Source: Bacillota bacterium (lineage in GTDB: Bacteria > Bacillota > UBA4882 > UBA10575). From it: 64,000 nt of DNA. The stretch spans positions 1-64,000 of the forward strand of contig DUOH01000059.1 in the NCBI GenBank assembly GCA_012838955.1, in the 5' to 3' direction. Positions 61,948-64,000 of the stretch are shown here, one piece after another. The notes below the pieces were generated by a model. It did no database searches. It worked only from the letters and a program-made list of their open reading frames with translations, and was not told the origin of the DNA. A program made the position numbers and the translations under genes. Every line of letters starts with the position of its first letter. Within the stretch, counting starts at the first letter, position 1.

Positions 61948-63429
61948 GTGGAACTCTGCGATTTAACAATTCATGAATTAAGAGGGCTCTATGCGCGGAA
62001 GGAGGTTTTCCCCTCCGAGGTGCTGGCCTCGGTAACCAGGAGAATACATAAGGTAGAGAAGGATTACGGCGCATATCTTACTTTGGATTTAGAGGGCGCC
62101 GCTGAGCAAGCGCAGGCCGCAGACGCTAGGATTAAAGCAGGTAAGGCCTTGGGGGTACTGGAGGGTATTCCGGTAGCCATCAAAGACAATCTGTGTCAGG
62201 CCGGAAAAGAGGCGACTTGCGCCTCCCGGATCTTACAGGGGTTTGTGCCTCCCTATACAGCCACTGTCGTACGGAAGATATTGGCGCAAGGGGCGGTCAT
62301 TCTCGGCCGTGCCAATATGGACGAGTTTGCCATGGGCTCCTCTACGGAGTATTCAGCGGTGAAAGAGTCGAAGAATCCCTGGGATCCGCAGAGGACGCCC
62401 GGCGGGTCCAGCGGCGGTTCCGCAGTGGCTGTAGCGGCCGGGGAAGCCATTGCCGCTCTAGGCTCCGATACTGGGGGTTCTATCCGCCAACCGGCGGCCT
62501 TTTCCGGGGTGACCGGGCTTAAGCCCACTTACGGACTGGTCTCTCGGTATGGTTTGGTTGCTTTGGCCTCTTCCTTAGACCAGATTGGACCGCTCACGAA
62601 GGATGCGGAAGATAGCGCTCTTCTCTTAAATATCCTCTCCGGTTTTGATCCCATGGATTCCACTTCCGTCCGGGTGAAGGAGTTGGATTATACTAGGGAT
62701 TTGCAGCAGGATCTGTCCGGGAAGAAGATCGGTCTGCCGCTGGAGTATTTTGGAGCAGGCATCGACGCAGAGGTGAAGCGTACGGTCATGAAGGCGGTGG
62801 ACCTCCTTAAAGAGCTAGGCGTGGAGGTGGTGGAGATTTCTCTGAAATTTACCGAATACGCCCTGCCCGCTTACTGCATTATTTCTTCGGCGGAGGCCGG
62901 TTCCAATTTGGCCAGGTATGACGGGATCCGGTTTGGTAAAGCCGCCGCCCGGATCGAGGACAACCTTGCCGCCTTCTATACCAGGACCAGGTCCGAGGGG
63001 TTCGGCCCGGAGGTGAAAAGACGAATTATGCTGGGCACTTATGTGCTTAGCGCCGGGTCATACGAGGCTTATTACAAAAAAGCCCAGCAAGTCAGGACGT
63101 TGATTATCAAAGAGTTTAACGAGGTTTTTCAGCAAGTGGACGCGATTATCACGCCGACAACGCCGACAACCGCCTTTAAGTTCGGAGAAAAGTCCCAAGA
63201 CCCCCTGCGGATGTACTGGTCGGAGGTGTGCACTGCTCCGGTGAATATGGCCGGACTGCCGGCGATCTCGATTCCATGCGGGTTTTCTTGCGGCCTGCCG
63301 GTGGGAATGCAGATTATCGGGGATCACTTTATGGAAACAGTGATTCTGAATATCGCCTATCAGTACCAGAGAGTAACGGACTACCATAAAGCAAGACCCG
63401 AACCGGTACGAAAGGAGGGAACGGCATGA
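61948..63429 (+). CDS. gatA: Aspartyl/glutamyl-tRNA amidotransferase subunit A
   Basis: 493 residues from GTG 61948 (AGAAGGTGACAACA upstream); a GTG at 61939 is the alternative. The amidase signature is complete: catalytic Lys in [11 protein letters not shown], cis-Ser in the [15 protein letters not shown] loop and the nucleophilic Ser in [15 protein letters not shown]. It releases ammonia from glutamine for transfer to misacylated Asp-tRNAAsn or Glu-tRNAGln. Its stop overlaps the gatB start. Confidence 0.97.
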   Translation: MELCDLTIHELRGLYARKEVFPSEVLASVTRRIHKVEKDYGAYLTLDLEGAAEQAQAADARIKAGKALGVLEGIPVAIKDNLCQAGKEATCASRILQGFVPPYTATVVRKILAQGAVILGRANMDEFAMGSSTEYSAVKESKNPWDPQRTPGGSSGGSAVAVAAGEAIAALGSDTGGSIRQPAAFSGVTGLKPTYGLVSRYGLVALASSLDQIGPLTKDAEDSALLLNILSGFDPMDSTSVRVKELDYTRDLQQDLSGKKIGLPLEYFGAGIDAEVKRTVMKAVDLLKELGVEVVEISLKFTEYALPAYCIISSAEAGSNLARYDGIRFGKAAARIEDNLAAFYTRTRSEGFGPEVKRRIMLGTYVLSAGSYEAYYKKAQQVRTLIIKEFNEVFQQVDAIITPTTPTTAFKFGEKSQDPLRMYWSEVCTAPVNMAGLPAISIPCGFSCGLPVGMQIIGDHFMETVILNIAYQYQRVTDYHKARPEPVRKEGTA

Positions 63430-64000
63430 GGTTCGACACAGTCATCGGCTTGGAGGTCCATGCCGAGCTGGCCACCGCCACGAAGATTTTCTGTGCTTGT
63501 ACCACAAAATTCGGGGGCGCGCCCAATACCCAGACGTGTCCGGTGTGTTTGGGCCTGCCTGGCGCCCTCCCGGTTTTGAATAAGCGGGCGGTGGAATTCT
63601 GCATCCGGGCGGGTCTGGCCTTGCGCTGCGAGATTGCGAAGTTCAGCAAGATGGATAGGAAGAATTTTTTCTATCCGGATATGCCCAAGGCCTACCAGAT
63701 CTCCCAGTACGATCTGCCCTTATGCCGGGATGGATTCCTGACGCTGGACTGTGGGAAGAAAATCCGGATCAACCGAATACACCTGGAAGAAGACGCCGGT
63801 AAATTGACGCATAGTACGGGGACAGAACGATATTCACTGGTGGATTATAACCGGGCCGGTGTGCCGTTGATTGAGATCGTCTCCGGGCCGGATCTCTCCA
63901 CTCCCGCAGAAGCCGTGGAGTACTTGGAGAAGTTACAGAGGATCCTCGAGTATCTTGAGATCTCCGATTGTAAGATGGCAGAAGGGTCTTTACGTTGCGA
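63426..64000 (+). CDS. gatB: Aspartyl/glutamyl-tRNA amidotransferase subunit B, 5' part
   Basis: 191 codons are visible before the window ends. [15 protein letters not shown], a zinc-type cysteine set ([23 protein letters not shown]), [15 protein letters not shown] and [25 protein letters not shown] identify GatB, which activates the misacylated tRNA. ATG 63426 overlaps the gatA stop by four bases, with AAAGGAGGGAACGGC upstream. Confidence 0.97.
   Translation, partial: MRFDTVIGLEVHAELATATKIFCACTTKFGGAPNTQTCPVCLGLPGALPVLNKRAVEFCIRAGLALRCEIAKFSKMDRKNFFYPDMPKAYQISQYDLPLCRDGFLTLDCGKKIRINRIHLEEDAGKLTHSTGTERYSLVDYNRAGVPLIEIVSGPDLSTPAEAVEYLEKLQRILEYLEISDCKMAEGSLRC

Noticed and set aside
1-64000. 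CRISPR arrays, insertion sequences, prophage genes, rRNA or tRNA
   Set aside because: None recognised on reading both strands; the repeats found are not CRISPR-like in spacing.

Overview
The window looks like chromosome from a mid-GC, anaerobic, low-GC-Gram-positive type bacterium (Bacillota, Clostridia or a related class). Pointers are the strong AGGAGG ribosome sites, T-box and FMN leader RNAs, GatCAB, HPr with the regulatory Ser46, the PRD/PTS regulator, the Spo0B-like kinase core, the DUF421/DUF4363 pair, split FeoB, and an aldo/keto reductase with a ferredoxin-like tail. No rRNA, tRNA, CRISPR array, insertion sequence or prophage was seen. The window opens inside a COG2509-type FAD protein and closes inside gatB.

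Layout. 1-7.6 kb: undecaprenyl-diphosphatase, a ZIP transporter, an exported copper-amine-oxidase-N-like protein, a glycerophosphodiesterase, a Cys-rich DUF6485 protein, a SpoU methyltransferase and a BsuPI-like protein. 8.1-11.1 kb: two tandem Pit phosphate permeases and a DUF47/PhoU-like partner. 11.3-16.2 kb: a chemoreceptor, a YbaK-type deacylase, an exported unknown and a cytoplasmic GH10 xylanase. 16.4-19.5 kb: feoA, FeoB split into GTPase and membrane halves, and a DtxR/MntR-type regulator. It is followed by a DUF6530 gene broken by an in-frame TGA. 20.4-24.5 kb: a GIY-YIG-like protein, two cell-wall hydrolases and a DUF606 permease. 24.6-28.5 kb: a HAD phosphatase overlapping an IMPDH/GMPR-like gene, a Spo0B-like membrane kinase and a Crp/Fnr regulator.

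28.5-31.6 kb is the most unusual locus: a promoter carrying an FNR-like box, then a T-box leader, then an 843-residue fusion of a sugar-phosphate-isomerase-like barrel with an acyl-CoA synthetase. 31.8-38.2 kb holds a GT8 glycosyltransferase, a TVP38 membrane protein, a CDF metal exporter, a FRG-domain protein, a LysM/M23 endopeptidase and a Dam-type methylase, followed by debris that looks like a decayed toxin/immunity locus. 39.0-41.3 kb pairs a two-repeat DUF1538 membrane protein with a double PII-like protein. 41.7-46.0 kb is a complete riboflavin operon (ribD-ribE-ribBA-ribH) behind an FMN riboswitch. 46.3-52.8 kb: the aldo/keto reductase, DUF4363/DUF421, a TetR-flavodoxin-CDP-alcohol phosphotransferase operon behind a clear operator, a 43-codon small ORF with its own promoter and terminator, and a CNNM/HlyC-type transporter.

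53.3-61.2 kb is a carbohydrate operon. It has a PRD antiterminator-type regulator carrying its own EIIB-like and EIIA domains, EIIB and EIIC of the ascorbate (Ula/Sga) type, a two-subunit transketolase, a Cof-type HAD phosphatase, a small transaldolase and a dedicated HPr. It looks like a self-contained import-and-breakdown module for a sugar or polyol I cannot name. 61.6-64 kb is gatCAB. Four intergenic patches of a GACAGGGACCTGTC-type palindromic repeat are spread over the window.
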